Assembly: GCA_024742665.1 (NCBI GenBank)
Contig: JANSYA010000002.1
Span: 186,001-250,000, forward strand
Direction of reading: 5' to 3'
Source: a bacterium
Lineage (GTDB): Bacteria > Spirochaetota > Leptospiria > Leptospirales > Leptonemataceae
Length of the DNA stretch: 64,000 nucleotides
A program made the position numbers and the translations under genes. Below the pieces are notes generated by a model, which saw only the letters and a program-made list of their open reading frames with translations, was not told the origin of the DNA and did not search any database. Below are positions 9,393-18,506 of this stretch, piece after piece. How positions within the stretch are numbered: the first letter of the stretch is position 1; each line of letters starts with the position of its first letter.

Positions 9393-10091
9393 GTGGAGTG
9401 GCTGAACGAGATATCCGACTTCGCCAATCCCCTCAGTGGACGCATGTACAAACTGATTCTGCGGCTCGATGCGCTGAATCCGGTGCTCCAGAGATACGTG
9501 GTCGAGCCCTATCCGCGACTGGAATCCCTGCACATCACCTCAGTGGAGGGTCTGGTCCGCTTCGAAGGAATCTATCTGCCGCCGACCGACCATCGCCTGT
9601 CGACTCTGGGCTATCCCCGGGTGTGGATCGAAGCTGAATTCGCCGTTCGCGAAACCCACGGCAGCCTGGTCTACCTGGGAGTGCAGCGCTTCCGCCTGCG
9701 CGAGCCGAATAGGAGCCGCATGGATTTGATGCGCCTGGCCTCGGCGGTCCTGCCGGGAGTTCAGGACCGCTTTCTGAAAGCCCTGGCCACGACCCTGCCC
9801 CGGCTGTTCATCCTGCCGGAGGGGCGGGAGATTCCCTGCATCGCCATGAACCTGGATTATTTCCTGAGCAAGGTTCCCGCCTACGTGAGCAGCCTGGGCG
9901 AAGTGCGCATCAGCGAAATCAGCATTCGCAACGAAAATCGGGTCCACTTCTTTCTACAAACGACAGCTATATTGAAGAATCTCGTCGACTTCTTCGGGCC
10001 GGAGTACCTGCATTTAGAGGAATTAGAGGCCCACCGGGATCCGATGGAGCTGCTCTGGGACCCCAACCCGGACGACAATCCGAGTCTCTGA
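9393..10091 (+). CDS. Conserved-looking protein of unknown function
   Basis: 232 residues with a GTG start at 9393; the overlapping ATG at 9391 is in another frame and stops at once. An ATG at 9444 (MYKLILRLD) is the alternative start. I recognise no family. There is no signal peptide or membrane helix. The protein is mixed alpha/beta with many hydrophobic strands ('[11 protein letters not shown]', '[11 protein letters not shown]', '[10 protein letters not shown]') and an acidic Pro/Asp-rich C-terminus. That layout resembles lipid-binding folds, but this is only an impression. It is divergent from gpsA and precedes an RDD protein by ~70 bp on the same strand. Codon use is like its neighbours, so it is probably a real gene. 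Confidence 0.6.
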   Translation: MEWLNEISDFANPLSGRMYKLILRLDALNPVLQRYVVEPYPRLESLHITSVEGLVRFEGIYLPPTDHRLSTLGYPRVWIEAEFAVRETHGSLVYLGVQRFRLREPNRSRMDLMRLASAVLPGVQDRFLKALATTLPRLFILPEGREIPCIAMNLDYFLSKVPAYVSSLGEVRISEISIRNENRVHFFLQTTAILKNLVDFFGPEYLHLEELEAHRDPMELLWDPNPDDNPSL

Positions 10092-10161
10092 ACGCCGCGC
10101 CTGCAACGATCGCCTATTTCGTGTTGACCCCTGAGCCCGGACCCGGTACGTGCAGTATGGT

Positions 10162-10782
10162 ATGAGCGACTCATCTTCCCGTTCCGTAACTCTGGCCGGC
10201 TTCTGGCGCCGCTTCGCCGCCTATGTGATCGATGGGATCGTGGTGGGGTTTATAACCGTGATCGCCATGCTCGTTGGGTTTGGACTGTTGCTGCTGGTCT
10301 TTCCCCTGTCTTTCTCCGATTTCGCCGCAGCGTCCAGCGACCTGCTTGCCTCCATCGGGATTTCCGCCGGCGATTTGGGAGTTCCCGCAAGCGACGATGA
10401 CGGCGAGAGCGGCTCGATGTTGATCATTGGCGTGCGTCTCTACCTGAGCTGGATGCTGCTCCAGATGCTGATGCTCACTCCCCTCTGGGTCGGCTGGCTG
10501 TACTTCGCGCTCATGGAAAGCTCTGAGAATAGCGCGACCCTGGGCAAGATGGCGCTGAACATCGTCGTCTCTGATCGTTTCGGCCGCCGGATTACTTTCG
10601 AGCGCGCGACCGGTCGCTACTTCGCCAAAATCATTAGCGGTTTTACGTTTGGCGTGGGCTACCTGATGGCGGCCTTCTCTTCGCGCAAGCAGGCCCTGCA
10701 CGATATTATCGCGGGCTGCCTGCTGCTCTATCGCGGTCCCGCTGATTACTACGAAGACGAAGAAGAATACGAACAGGAATAA
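10162..10782 (+). CDS. RDD-family integral membrane protein
   Basis: 206 residues from the ATG at 10162; a GTG at 10150 would add four residues. The N-terminus has the RDD signature 'GFWRRFAAYVIDGIVVGF', meaning Arg-Arg just before the first transmembrane helix with an Asp inside it. A second helix pair follows at ~92-120 and a C-terminal hydrophobic segment comes after 'GKMALNIVVSD'. Between the helices is an acidic, Ser-rich loop (~70-88) that should lie outside the membrane. The tail is strongly acidic (DEEEYEQE). RDD proteins are a loosely defined group, some linked to ion or polar-lipid transport. No specific substrate can be inferred. Confidence 0.8.
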   Translation: MSDSSSRSVTLAGFWRRFAAYVIDGIVVGFITVIAMLVGFGLLLLVFPLSFSDFAAASSDLLASIGISAGDLGVPASDDDGESGSMLIIGVRLYLSWMLLQMLMLTPLWVGWLYFALMESSENSATLGKMALNIVVSDRFGRRITFERATGRYFAKIISGFTFGVGYLMAAFSSRKQALHDIIAGCLLLYRGPADYYEDEEEYEQE

Positions 10783-10783
10783 G

Positions 10784-12079
10784 TCAGCGCAGGCGAACTT
10801 CGCGCACCTCTTCGCGTTTGTAAACCTGCTGCCCGGCCGTCGTCGCGAACAGATAGTCTTCGCCCTGATTCACAACGACGCCCCGCTTTTCGTCGCCATT
10901 CTGCAGGACGAGCACCTTCACCGATCCGCCCATACGATTGGCAAGGCTTTGCAGCTGTTCTTCTTCCGATGCCGCGGGTTTAACCGTCGCTTGCCGCTTC
11001 GGCTGCGCTTTCGGAGTCGCGGCCTCGCTCTGCACTTCCTCGAAAGGCACGTCCTCCGCTTGATCGACGGCGACCGCCTCCGCCAGTCGCTCCGGATCGT
11101 TTACGACCTCCGGGGAAACGGAAACGACGGCCTTAAATTCGCGGCGAATTTCTTCGCGCCGATTCAGGGGCAGCTCGGTTTTTTGCAGCGGCGCGATCGG
11201 AGCGAGCCCTTCGCGCTCAAGCACGTCGGCGGGAGCCGCAACGCGCCGGCTTAATTCGCGCGAAGGACCGTCGAGTTTTTCGTCCAGATCGCGCGCGAGC
11301 TCCGTCGCACTGCGCCCCGCCGCCTGTCCCGACCGGAGCGCCGCTAAAGCGGTATTCAACTCCGACTGCAATTCCGGCACCAGCGCCACGGCCGCTTCGC
11401 TTCTGGCCCGGGACAGCCGCGTCGCCTCACCTGGAATCACGACCACGCCCAGATCGTCGAGCGCCTCCGCAATGCGAGCCGCCGCCGCGCTGCGTGCCAG
11501 AACTTCCGGCGGCAGCTCCTCCAGCTCCGGGATGCGCGGGCGAACTCGCACGAACCCCGAATGCACTTCCACCTGCGTTTCGCCGCTTTCGTCGGCGCCG
11601 ATGATCAATTCGGTTCCCTGCACGGCGACCTGCGCGTCGGGCGTGTAGACGAACAAACGCTCATTCCCGCTCAGCTTTTTCACCTGAACCAGGACGCGAC
11701 CGCGACGCAAGATCGGCGTTACGTCCGTGACTCCGTCGCGACGCAGCGCGGACAATTTCAGCTCGGCCATCTCGCGCATCAAAAATACGACGCGGGCTTC
11801 GGAAACCTGCAGCTGGAGATTCCCCAGAGACTTGCGTTCCGTTTTTATAATCGCGCCGCCGACCGCAATGTCGCCGGTCTTGAGCGGAGCTCCATCGGCT
11901 GTGATCTTTCCAAAGTGATACAACACCGCCGCCGGCATATCGACGACTTCGCCCTCGGGCAGCGCGGGCGCTTCCGCTTCGAAGCAGGCGAGAGCCGGCA
12001 ACACGAACAGCGCCGCCAGAACGAGCGGCAGAGCACGGCGCAATCGCCGGGAATAGATTGAATTCGCTTCGACCGCCAT
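10784..12079 (-). CDS. FecR-domain lipoprotein with C-terminal beta module
   Basis: 431 residues. The signal peptide has an Arg-rich start and hydrophobic core ending 'LPALAC', so Cys32 is the likely lipidation site. Residues ~48-175 form a FecR domain ('LKTGDIAVGGAIIKTE..SLGNLQL' and 'TPDAQVAVQGTELII'), a beta-rich fold found in periplasmic and extracytoplasmic proteins, not only in iron regulation. A long Ala/Arg/Glu-rich helical region follows. The last ~45 residues (VKVLVLQNGD through VREVRLR) resemble the N-terminal module of the four D-family proteins encoded at 14.4-20.5 kb. No sigma factor is adjacent, so a regulatory FecR role is unlikely. It lies 185 bp downstream of the K/D gene array on the same strand. 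Confidence 0.78.
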   Translation of the reverse strand: MAVEANSIYSRRLRRALPLVLAALFVLPALACFEAEAPALPEGEVVDMPAAVLYHFGKITADGAPLKTGDIAVGGAIIKTERKSLGNLQLQVSEARVVFLMREMAELKLSALRRDGVTDVTPILRRGRVLVQVKKLSGNERLFVYTPDAQVAVQGTELIIGADESGETQVEVHSGFVRVRPRIPELEELPPEVLARSAAAARIAEALDDLGVVVIPGEATRLSRARSEAAVALVPELQSELNTALAALRSGQAAGRSATELARDLDEKLDGPSRELSRRVAAPADVLEREGLAPIAPLQKTELPLNRREEIRREFKAVVSVSPEVVNDPERLAEAVAVDQAEDVPFEEVQSEAATPKAQPKRQATVKPAASEEEQLQSLANRMGGSVKVLVLQNGDEKRGVVVNQGEDYLFATTAGQQVYKREEVREVRLR

Positions 12080-12263
12080 AAGGACAGTGGAATCGCCCGC
12101 GGCTTTCGAAAAGAGAACCAGGATTTCGTCGGCTTCGCGCGAAGATTCGATTTTTTATAAGATTCTTTCAGTATATTCTAGCGCGAGAGAAAGCGTTGCA
12201 CAGTCTGAATCCCCGGTTTCGGTTTTCGCGACATGCATTACAATACTTCAGGGGGCGACCGAC

Positions 12264-13364
12264 CTACTTTGAAAAATCCGTATGGGTCCCGCCGTCCCGG
12301 CCGACGCCGCCGCCCAGGGAGAAATAAATATCAGACCCCGCCAGCGTATCGCTCTCCCGCCCTTTGTAAAACCGCATACGATCTCGAAAGACGATCGGAG
12401 CGTAGTCCCGGCCGCGGGTATAGGGGCCGATGCGACAGCAGATTGTATTCAGCGGAGAGATCGTCGTTCTGGAAATCAGATCGCTCGTTTCAAACATGCC
12501 GACAGCGCCTGAAGGAGATTCTATAATGCTGAACAGGCGGCCGTCGAATACCAGATGGTCGTAAAAGATGGAGCGGGAATCCCCCGCGATGGCGAGGGCG
12601 AAAGAGATGCCATCGTCGCTCACATACAGTCGGTTTCGATATTCGCGCACGAGTCGGCCGTTGAAGACGGCGGTGCCGTTCGCGGTCACCCCGGCATCTT
12701 CCGGAATGCCGGTAGAGCCCCCGTTCGTCCAGGCCACCCCGTCGTCGGAATAAAAGACCTGTCCGAAATCGTAAACAAAGAGGCGGCCGTTGTAAACGGC
12801 GAGGGACGGCTCGCCGACCGTGTTGGCCGTTGCATCAAGATAGACGTGCCGCTGCGTAAAATTCTGGGCGTCGGTCGTCGAGTAGATTCGCAGCCGACTG
12901 TCTCCGTTGGCTTCAATGGTATGAGTGGCGTAATAGATCGCGCCATTAAAGGCGAGCGCGGCGGGTTGTCCATACACCTCCGCGAAATGCGGAACAGTGC
13001 CGGAAGGGAGTTTGGAAAAACTGACGCCGTCGCTGGAAAAATGAGATTCCCGGGATGGATTGCCCCGCAAGTTGGCGCCCCCCAGAATCCACAGCACATC
13101 CTGATAGACGACGGCGGCGGCGTTAAAATCGAAACCCAGTTCCGGATTGAGAGTCCGTTCCCAGGAGTAGCCGATGCGCGCGCCGGTGCCAGCGCCGTCC
13201 CCCAGCAGGGCCGCGAGAATCGCGATGCCGCTGGAAGCGGTCGTGTCGAAGAGGTTGCCGTACTTCGGATGCGCGCACGAAACGAAGATCAAGCAGCTGC
13301 ACGCGAACACCGCGAGCCTTCGCGCCAGACGATGGCCATCAGATCGTTGAATAAAACGATTCAT
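12264..13364 (-). CDS. K4: repeat lipoprotein of the K family
   Basis: 366 residues. The signal peptide ends 'CLIFVSC', with the Cys as probable lipidation site. 'GNLFD' follows, a spacing seen in the other K proteins. The body has ~5 repeats of ~45 residues built around 'x-F-x-G/D-R-L/M-x-x-x' and 'F-S-S-D-G-x-S/A-F/W', which suggests a kelch-like or beta-propeller fold. A 'PLNTICCR' segment near residue 310 matches 'PLNLVCCR' of K2, and the C-terminus is 'SLGGGVGRDGGTHTDFSK'. The start overlaps the stop of K3 by 4 bp (ATGA), so the two are translationally coupled. No enzymatic motif is visible. It is probably surface or periplasmic; function unknown. Confidence 0.75.
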   Translation of the reverse strand: MNRFIQRSDGHRLARRLAVFACSCLIFVSCAHPKYGNLFDTTASSGIAILAALLGDGAGTGARIGYSWERTLNPELGFDFNAAAVVYQDVLWILGGANLRGNPSRESHFSSDGVSFSKLPSGTVPHFAEVYGQPAALAFNGAIYYATHTIEANGDSRLRIYSTTDAQNFTQRHVYLDATANTVGEPSLAVYNGRLFVYDFGQVFYSDDGVAWTNGGSTGIPEDAGVTANGTAVFNGRLVREYRNRLYVSDDGISFALAIAGDSRSIFYDHLVFDGRLFSIIESPSGAVGMFETSDLISRTTISPLNTICCRIGPYTRGRDYAPIVFRDRMRFYKGRESDTLAGSDIYFSLGGGVGRDGGTHTDFSK

Positions 13365-14458
13365 AAACTGAAGTCCGTTCGGCCGTCGCCGTCTACGCCC
13401 GTGCCCCCACCCACCGACAGGCTTACGCCGCTTTCGGCGCGCAGCCCGTCGTCAAGGCGCGTGCCGATCAACCACATGCGATTGTCCAGGACTTCGACGG
13501 AGTACGGTTCGCTGAAATGACGGCGCATGCAGCAGCCTGTCTCGACGAGCTTCCAATTCTGAAGATTGGTATAGTTCATCGCGGCGGGCGGGTTTTGCAC
13601 GCTCACGCCGGACGCGTCGTCGAAGTCTTCGAATAACCACAGGCGACCGTCAAAAACAGTTCCGTGGCGAAAGGATCCGGAGCGCGGCGGACTGACGTCG
13701 AAAGACAATCGATTCCAGGCCAGAGCGTTAGTAGACGTCCAGACGCCGCCCCCCTCCTCGAAGGCGAAGACGGCGCCTTCAAATACCAGCACCAGAATCG
13801 GAGACATGGCCGCGTTCGTGGCAGTCGCGGTCCAGTTCACGCCGTCCGGCGAAGACAGCACGCTCGCGCCGGACGCGTCCAGAAATCGGAGCTGCGATTG
13901 AAAGACGAAACCGAAGCCCGCCCCGGGACAGGTGGCGCAGCCGGGAGCGGCATTCGTCCAGTTGAAGGTGTCCGCGCTGACCCATACGGACTGATTCGCC
14001 GGCACGACGGATCCGCTCGAATCGAAACCGCCCAGCAAATACATCTGCCCGTTGAAATTCAGAGCCGTAGCGTGCGAGCGACTGTCCGGGAATACATTTT
14101 GCGCCCACAAAATCCAGAGGAAGCCGTCATGGCTGGCATAAACCTGATTTCCGTCGCCCGCACCGATCACAAAGATGCGCCCCTGAGAAACTACCGAGGC
14201 CTGCCCGTTAGAAAAAATACCGGGCGCCAGAGCCGGCTGCGGGAAAAACGAAACGCCCAGGGCCTGGAAGCCGCCGAAGGGCGCGATCAGTTCGGTCAGC
14301 TGAAACAGGAGATAGGCTCCGATGGGATCTCGATTGGAATCGAAGCGGTTGCCGGGATTCGCCTGCAGGCAATGCGCCTGGCAAACGAAGCCCCACAGAC
14401 AAGCAGCCAGGATCGCCGCGACCCGGCGCGTACAGATATGAGTCCGCGCGTTTTTCAT
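13361..14458 (-). CDS. K3: secreted repeat protein of the K family
   Basis: 365 residues from the ATG at 14458, which shares one base with the TGA of the upstream D4 gene (TGATG); an upstream in-frame start at 14518 lies inside D4. The hydrophobic N-terminus contains several Cys (CLWGFVC, QAHC) but none has a good lipobox, so this member may be secreted instead of lipidated. 'GNRFD' follows, as in its relatives. Repeats carry 'WVSADTFNWTNAAPGCATCP', 'LSSPDGVNWT' and 'GRLWLFED', with 'TGCC' near residue 320, closely matching K1. The C-terminus ends 'GGGTGVDGDGRTDFSL'. A propeller-like fold is likely. Order of expression is D3-D4-K3-K4. Confidence 0.75.
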   Translation of the reverse strand: MKNARTHICTRRVAAILAACLWGFVCQAHCLQANPGNRFDSNRDPIGAYLLFQLTELIAPFGGFQALGVSFFPQPALAPGIFSNGQASVVSQGRIFVIGAGDGNQVYASHDGFLWILWAQNVFPDSRSHATALNFNGQMYLLGGFDSSGSVVPANQSVWVSADTFNWTNAAPGCATCPGAGFGFVFQSQLRFLDASGASVLSSPDGVNWTATATNAAMSPILVLVFEGAVFAFEEGGGVWTSTNALAWNRLSFDVSPPRSGSFRHGTVFDGRLWLFEDFDDASGVSVQNPPAAMNYTNLQNWKLVETGCCMRRHFSEPYSVEVLDNRMWLIGTRLDDGLRAESGVSLSVGGGTGVDGDGRTDFSL

Positions 14459-15255
14459 CAGAGTGCGAAGCTCCAGGCGATGCTTGCCTGCCGCGGCGAA
14501 AGTCGCAGTTCCGGCCACCCGGCCGCGGTGCCGCCATCATCGCCCGGAAACTGCCAGTTGACGGTTTCTGAAAAAAAATAAGCGTCGATGGCGCTGATCA
14601 ACCAGATCCCGAGGAGCGCGCCCCACAGGCTATCGTAAGTATCGCGCGCTTCGCGAAAGGCGGCGAAGCGTTCGCGAAAATAACGCTCCTGATAGAAATA
14701 CGAAAGGAAAGGTCCCGCCTGCGCGAGCGCGACGATATTCAAAAAGGGACGGCCGATGTCTTCGTAGTCGCGCTGCGCTTCGTGACGATCGGCGTGGGCC
14801 CCGACCAGCGAAACGCTCAGGGCGGCCGCGGCGACGCTGAAGAGACTTCCGCGCACCGGAGAGCCGTCGACGAATTGTCCGAGTCCCGGAAATGCCAGGG
14901 AATAGTAAAGCGTAGAACGCCGCTCGCGAGCTTTCGCTTCCAGGCGCGCGCGTTCTCGTTCCCGGATCGACTCCTGCAACTTAAAGATTCGCAGGCGTGC
15001 TTCGCGTTCGAAGTCTTCCTCGTCGATCTCCGCTATCCAGCTGACGGATCGATTCTCGATACGATCGATTTGATCTTCCCGGTAAACCTGGATCGATCCG
15101 TCTTCGAATACCAGGTTCACGCGTCCGCCGAAGAGCAGCACGCGCACGTTATCGACGTAGTTTCCGTCGCGAAAGCTCACCCGATCCGCCGCCAGGGGGC
15201 CGGCCGCCGCCGTTACGAAAAGCAGCGCGCAGAATGTACGCAGGGCCCGGGACAT
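14458..15255 (-). CDS. D4: signal-peptide membrane protein of the D family (DUF5683-like core)
   Basis: 265 residues. A signal peptide (~1-22) ends 'LAAD'. Next comes a ~45-residue beta module (VSFRDGNYVDNVRV through QIDRIENRSV), then a charged helix (~85-112), then membrane segments beginning 'LAFPGLGQFVDGSPVRGSLF'. That 'PGLGQ-x-x-x-G-x-x-x-RG' signature is typical of the DUF5683-type group of small membrane proteins. A further helix ends 'IDAYFFSE'. It is the paralogue of D2 at 18827. Its stop overlaps the start of K3, and D3 ends at the base directly before its start codon. Probable inner-membrane or envelope location; function unknown. Confidence 0.75.
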   Translation of the reverse strand: MSRALRTFCALLFVTAAAGPLAADRVSFRDGNYVDNVRVLLFGGRVNLVFEDGSIQVYREDQIDRIENRSVSWIAEIDEEDFEREARLRIFKLQESIRERERARLEAKARERRSTLYYSLAFPGLGQFVDGSPVRGSLFSVAAAALSVSLVGAHADRHEAQRDYEDIGRPFLNIVALAQAGPFLSYFYQERYFRERFAAFREARDTYDSLWGALLGIWLISAIDAYFFSETVNWQFPGDDGGTAAGWPELRLSPRQASIAWSFAL

Positions 15256-16110
15256 CTAAAATCGCCCCGTAAACGAAACATCAATCCGCGGGATTCCGGA
15301 CGCATCGCCGCCGCGCGTAGTCAGCGTGAAAGCGGGGCCTTCGCTTTCGCTTATTCGATCCGCGGCTTCGCGCGGCGTCGCCAGTTCCGCGCCCGATGCG
15401 AAGATCAATGCTTCCGCTAAATTCACCACCCAGAGTAAGGCCGCGAAGCTTACAGCCAGATTAAAACGATCGGCGGCGCGATTCAAGGCCAGGCGACGCT
15501 GTTGGAATTCGCTCAGGTTTAACGGGATATAGAAATCGATCGCGCCAGCGCTATTTGAAAACAAAAAGAAAGTCGACGCCGGAAAACTCAGATCGTCATA
15601 GGCCGCCTGGGCCTTCCCAAAGCGGTATTCGCCAATCCCTGCGAAAACCAGGGACGAAAGCGCGAGAACGGCCACGCTCGCTCCGTAAAAAAAATCTCCA
15701 CGATTCATTTTGTGCCAGCCGGGCAGCGCCGCCGCCCGGGCCGCGGCTCCGAAAATATACGAGCGCCGCGCATCGAAACGCCGCTGCTCTTCGCTCTGGA
15801 TTCGCTCGACGACTTCGGCGATTCGTTTTTCCATGCGCCGCGCGAATTCCGCTTCGCTCAGACCATCGTCCCACTGCACAGGAGATCGAATCACCTGACG
15901 AACCGAGGCCTTCACATAACTCTGGATGCCGCCGTCCGGACGCACCACATTCACGCGCCCGGCCTGGTAGATTACTTTTACGTTCTCCAGGCGATTATCA
16001 TCGACGAGAACCACGGTATCCGCAAAGAGGCCGGGGTGCAAAGCCGGCGTAACGCAAAGCCAAAGCCAGGCGGCGAAGAGTAGCCGCAGCACAAATGAAT
16101 CTCCCGCCAT
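15256..16110 (-). CDS. D3: signal-peptide membrane protein of the D family
   Basis: 284 residues. The signal peptide ends near 'GLFAD'. A beta module (TVVLVDDNRLENVKV through VRQVIRSPV) is followed by a charged helix (~85-112) and a membrane segment starting 'AALPGWHKMNRGDFFYG'. A second conserved block reads 'FYIPLNLSEFQQRRLALNRAADRFN' in its natural order across ~190-215, then 'ALLWVVNLAEA'. The same blocks occur in D1 at 19656, so D1 and D3 are direct paralogues. It is first in the D3-D4-K3-K4 operon; the AT-rich 192-bp region upstream (16111-16302) probably holds the promoter. The C-terminus ends in a strand 'VSFTGRF', reminiscent of outer-membrane targeting. Function unknown. Confidence 0.72.
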   Translation of the reverse strand: MAGDSFVLRLLFAAWLWLCVTPALHPGLFADTVVLVDDNRLENVKVIYQAGRVNVVRPDGGIQSYVKASVRQVIRSPVQWDDGLSEAEFARRMEKRIAEVVERIQSEEQRRFDARRSYIFGAAARAAALPGWHKMNRGDFFYGASVAVLALSSLVFAGIGEYRFGKAQAAYDDLSFPASTFFLFSNSAGAIDFYIPLNLSEFQQRRLALNRAADRFNLAVSFAALLWVVNLAEALIFASGAELATPREAADRISESEGPAFTLTTRGGDASGIPRIDVSFTGRF

Positions 16111-16302
16111 ACTCTAAGAGTTGACGGACAGGACACCATATTGCACTCCTCTTTTTCAACATCACTCAAGAAACATTTAAAAAAACATATATTTATTAAA
16201 TTAGATTCTAGCGCGCGAAATTTATCGAAGCATTTGCAGCAGGAGTTACGCGCTGTTCGGCGAATGCGAAAATAGTTCAGAGCACCCGAAACATAAAACA
16301 CA

Positions 16303-16615
16303 TCACTTCGAGAACTCCGTGCGCGTGCCGCCGCCACGACCGAAACCGCCGCCCAGGGACCAGTTTGTGCCATCACCAGAAGACCACAGCGCCCCGTGGA
16401 CATCAAGGACGTAAACAGAGCCATTGAAAACGAACGCGGAAACGGCTTCGATGGTCGCGTTAATCGGATTTAATATCCAGTTAACGCCCTTCACCGCCGA
16501 ATGCTCCGGTTGTTTCGCGCTGGCAGTTCAATCCGTCCGGGGAAGACCAAACCTCGTCATGGCCGCGGCCCGCACCGACCGCGAACGGCGCCAGGTCAAG
16601 TCCCTTCGCGGCAGC
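16303..16615 (-). pseudogene. Decayed C-terminal remnant of a K-family gene
   Basis: Two overlapping frames hold K-family pieces. From about 16615 to 16500, one frame reads a 'VWSSPDGLN' repeat followed by 'TGAFGGEGR'. From 16494 to 16303, another frame reads 'VNWILNPINATIEAVSAFVFNG', then 'LWSSGDGTNWS', ending in the family C-terminal signature GGGFGRGGGTRTEFSK. No signal peptide, start or upstream repeats remain, and the frames are joined only by assuming a frameshift near 16490. It sits directly upstream of D3, the place a K gene occupies before D1 in the other copy of the module. It overlaps the 3' limit of the pentapeptide gene region by chance only. Confidence 0.7.
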
Positions 16616-16619
16616 ACGC

Positions 16620-18218
16620 TTATCGACCGACAACAGAACGTGCGAATCCCGGAGCAAGCCGCGCCTCACTTAAGTTTTCCGCACGAGCCAGTTGCTTCGC
16701 CGTAAGGCCCGCGACACCCCGCAAATCCGCGCCGCTTAAGTCGGCGCCGCCGAAAAAGGCGTCCGTTACATCGGCCCCGCGTAAATCCGCCCCCGAAAGG
16801 TCCGCCCCCTGAAACACCGCTCCGCGTAAATTCGCATCGCGCAGATCGCTGTCTCTGAGCAAAGCCTCACGAAATAACGAGTGCCGCAAATCGCTGCGGG
16901 TCATTTGCGCGGCGCTCAAATCCGCGCGTGCGAAATCGGAAAATGGAAAGCCCCCGTCCGAAAGATCGGCGCCGCGCAGATTCGCTTCGACGAAGAAGCC
17001 GTACAGAAAACGATCGGGGGCGAATATGAACTGCACGATATCTTCGCGTTCGAGCAGACCGGGATGTTCGAGCACGATCGGCGAGCGCGCGGCGATTTCA
17101 TCGACTGACGCGAGGCGATCCCAGGCGATATCGCAAGCGGTGCTGTCGAGCACGGGCCGCGGCTCATCGATCAGCGTCAGAGTATCGTCGAGCCAGTTCG
17201 TAAGATGCGCCAGATTTCGATCGGATTCCGGCAGGGGATCGCTGACCCGGGCCTCGCGCAAATCAGCCGAACCCAGGTTCGCTCGAAAGAAATTCGCTTT
17301 TAACAAGCGCGTTTTCCGGAGATCCGCCGAAAGCAAAATCGCGCCGGAGAAATCCGCGCGATACAAACTCGCGGCGCGCAGATCCCCGCGAACCAGATTG
17401 GCCCGGCCCAAACGCGAGCAGCGCAGATCGGCGCCGGAGAGATCGACCGAACGCATGTCGGCGCGCTCCAGATGAAAGCCGTTGATCTCCCGGCCCGCGA
17501 GATCCGCACGATACAGTTGAATCACGCGGCTCATCGGCCAGGGAGCGGAACCGACCGCGACGGCGCCTGAGACGTACAGAAAAAACAGGGCGGCCGACCA
17601 GCCCGGAAGATTCAGAGCGCCCCGGCGGCGGCCAAGGGTTCGGCGAATCAATAAACACAGGTTCATCAAGATGCCGCTGCTGCCGATCCAGATCACGACC
17701 GCCGAGCGGGGATGCGGCAGCGCTTTGATCATGAAAGCGAGCAATGCGATCGGCACGATCCAGTAAAACAAAAAGTGCGTAAGCAAAATCGCCGCCGGCG
17801 TGCGCATATTGAAAAAGTGCGCGGCGCTGTCTTCGCGCAGAACCAGTCGGGCGCGAAACCAGCGTTCGATAAAGAGCTGCAGATACGCGTTCAGCACGAT
17901 CAGGGCGACGGGCGCGAAGAGTATGAAACCGGCGTAATCGATTTTGACTCCGGTAAAGGGCACCGCTATTTCCGCTTCGTTCGTCAGCAGTTCTATGTCG
18001 GATTTACCGAGGGTCATCACGCAAAAAACGCAGGCTCCCAGAATCGCGAAGATCAGCTTTTGGATCGTACCCGAAACGTGTTTCAAGAGGGCGCGGGTCT
18101 TTTCGTCCGGCGTCGCCGGGACTGTGTATACGGGATGCCACAGCGCGCGAGGCCAGCGCCGGCGATCCAGGCTTCGCTGCAACAATTTCGCGGACCAGGC
18201 GCGGAAACGATACGACAT
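16620..18218 (-). CDS. Pentapeptide-repeat protein with N-terminal membrane domain
   Basis: 532 residues. Hydrophobic helices at ~52-70, 95-117, 140-165, 172-192 and 206-224 anchor the N-terminal half. Two blocks of A(D/N)Lxx pentapeptides follow, at ~237-325 and ~408-503, separated by an 80-residue non-repeat insert (326-407). Pentapeptide repeats fold into a right-handed quadrilateral beta-helix; here it would sit on one face of the membrane. No DNA-gyrase-mimic context is present. Both blocks are full of Arg ('ADLRGA'), so the helix surface is basic. It lies between the two K/D modules on the same strand and could be transcribed separately; its relation to them is unknown. Confidence 0.88.
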   Translation of the reverse strand: MSYRFRAWSAKLLQRSLDRRRWPRALWHPVYTVPATPDEKTRALLKHVSGTIQKLIFAILGACVFCVMTLGKSDIELLTNEAEIAVPFTGVKIDYAGFILFAPVALIVLNAYLQLFIERWFRARLVLREDSAAHFFNMRTPAAILLTHFLFYWIVPIALLAFMIKALPHPRSAVVIWIGSSGILMNLCLLIRRTLGRRRGALNLPGWSAALFFLYVSGAVAVGSAPWPMSRVIQLYRADLAGREINGFHLERADMRSVDLSGADLRCSRLGRANLVRGDLRAASLYRADFSGAILLSADLRKTRLLKANFFRANLGSADLREARVSDPLPESDRNLAHLTNWLDDTLTLIDEPRPVLDSTACDIAWDRLASVDEIAARSPIVLEHPGLLEREDIVQFIFAPDRFLYGFFVEANLRGADLSDGGFPFSDFARADLSAAQMTRSDLRHSLFREALLRDSDLRDANLRGAVFQGADLSGADLRGADVTDAFFGGADLSGADLRGVAGLTAKQLARAENLSEARLAPGFARSVVGR

Positions 18219-18506
18219 CGCTCCTTGTCGCGCGTTATCCGTTGAAAGCGTCTATAGAAATCAGAAGCGCGTCGCACGCTTCTGAGATTTTCTACGAATA
18301 CTGTGCGAAATATGAAGTGTTCCGAATTCGTTTTTCATATACTTGCACGCCCGCCGGGCGCGAGAACAATTTCATCAGTTTCGCCCGCCAATTAACCGAA
18401 TTCGAATGCATTTCTCATCTTGATTATAGTTAACTACTTGACCGATCGCCGGCTCTTCCTGTCCTTATAAAAGACGGCGGTGTTTCGCCGACGCGAAGAG
18501 AAGAAA
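18219..18506. promoter_or_regulatory. Divergent intergenic region with an inverted repeat
   Basis: This 288-bp gap separates the divergent pentapeptide gene (minus) and small gene at 18507 (plus). It is AT-richer than the flanks. A perfect 9-bp inverted repeat (TCAGAAGCG / CGCTTCTGA) lies at 18261-18269 and 18277-18285, 43 bp upstream of the pentapeptide start codon. It has no T-run on either side, so it looks more like an operator or RNA leader hairpin than a terminator. Possible -10 hexamers for the plus-strand gene are TATAGT (18425) and TATAAA (18466), neither with a well-spaced -35. I see no coding sequence here. Confidence 0.35.

Noticed and set aside
10784..12079. FecR protein as part of a sigma/FecR iron regulator
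   Set aside because: No ECF sigma factor or TonB receptor is adjacent and the FecR domain sits in a lipoprotein.
16620..18218. Pentapeptide protein as a quinolone-resistance (Qnr) protein
   Set aside because: It has an N-terminal membrane domain and lacks the Qnr layout of one continuous soluble helix.
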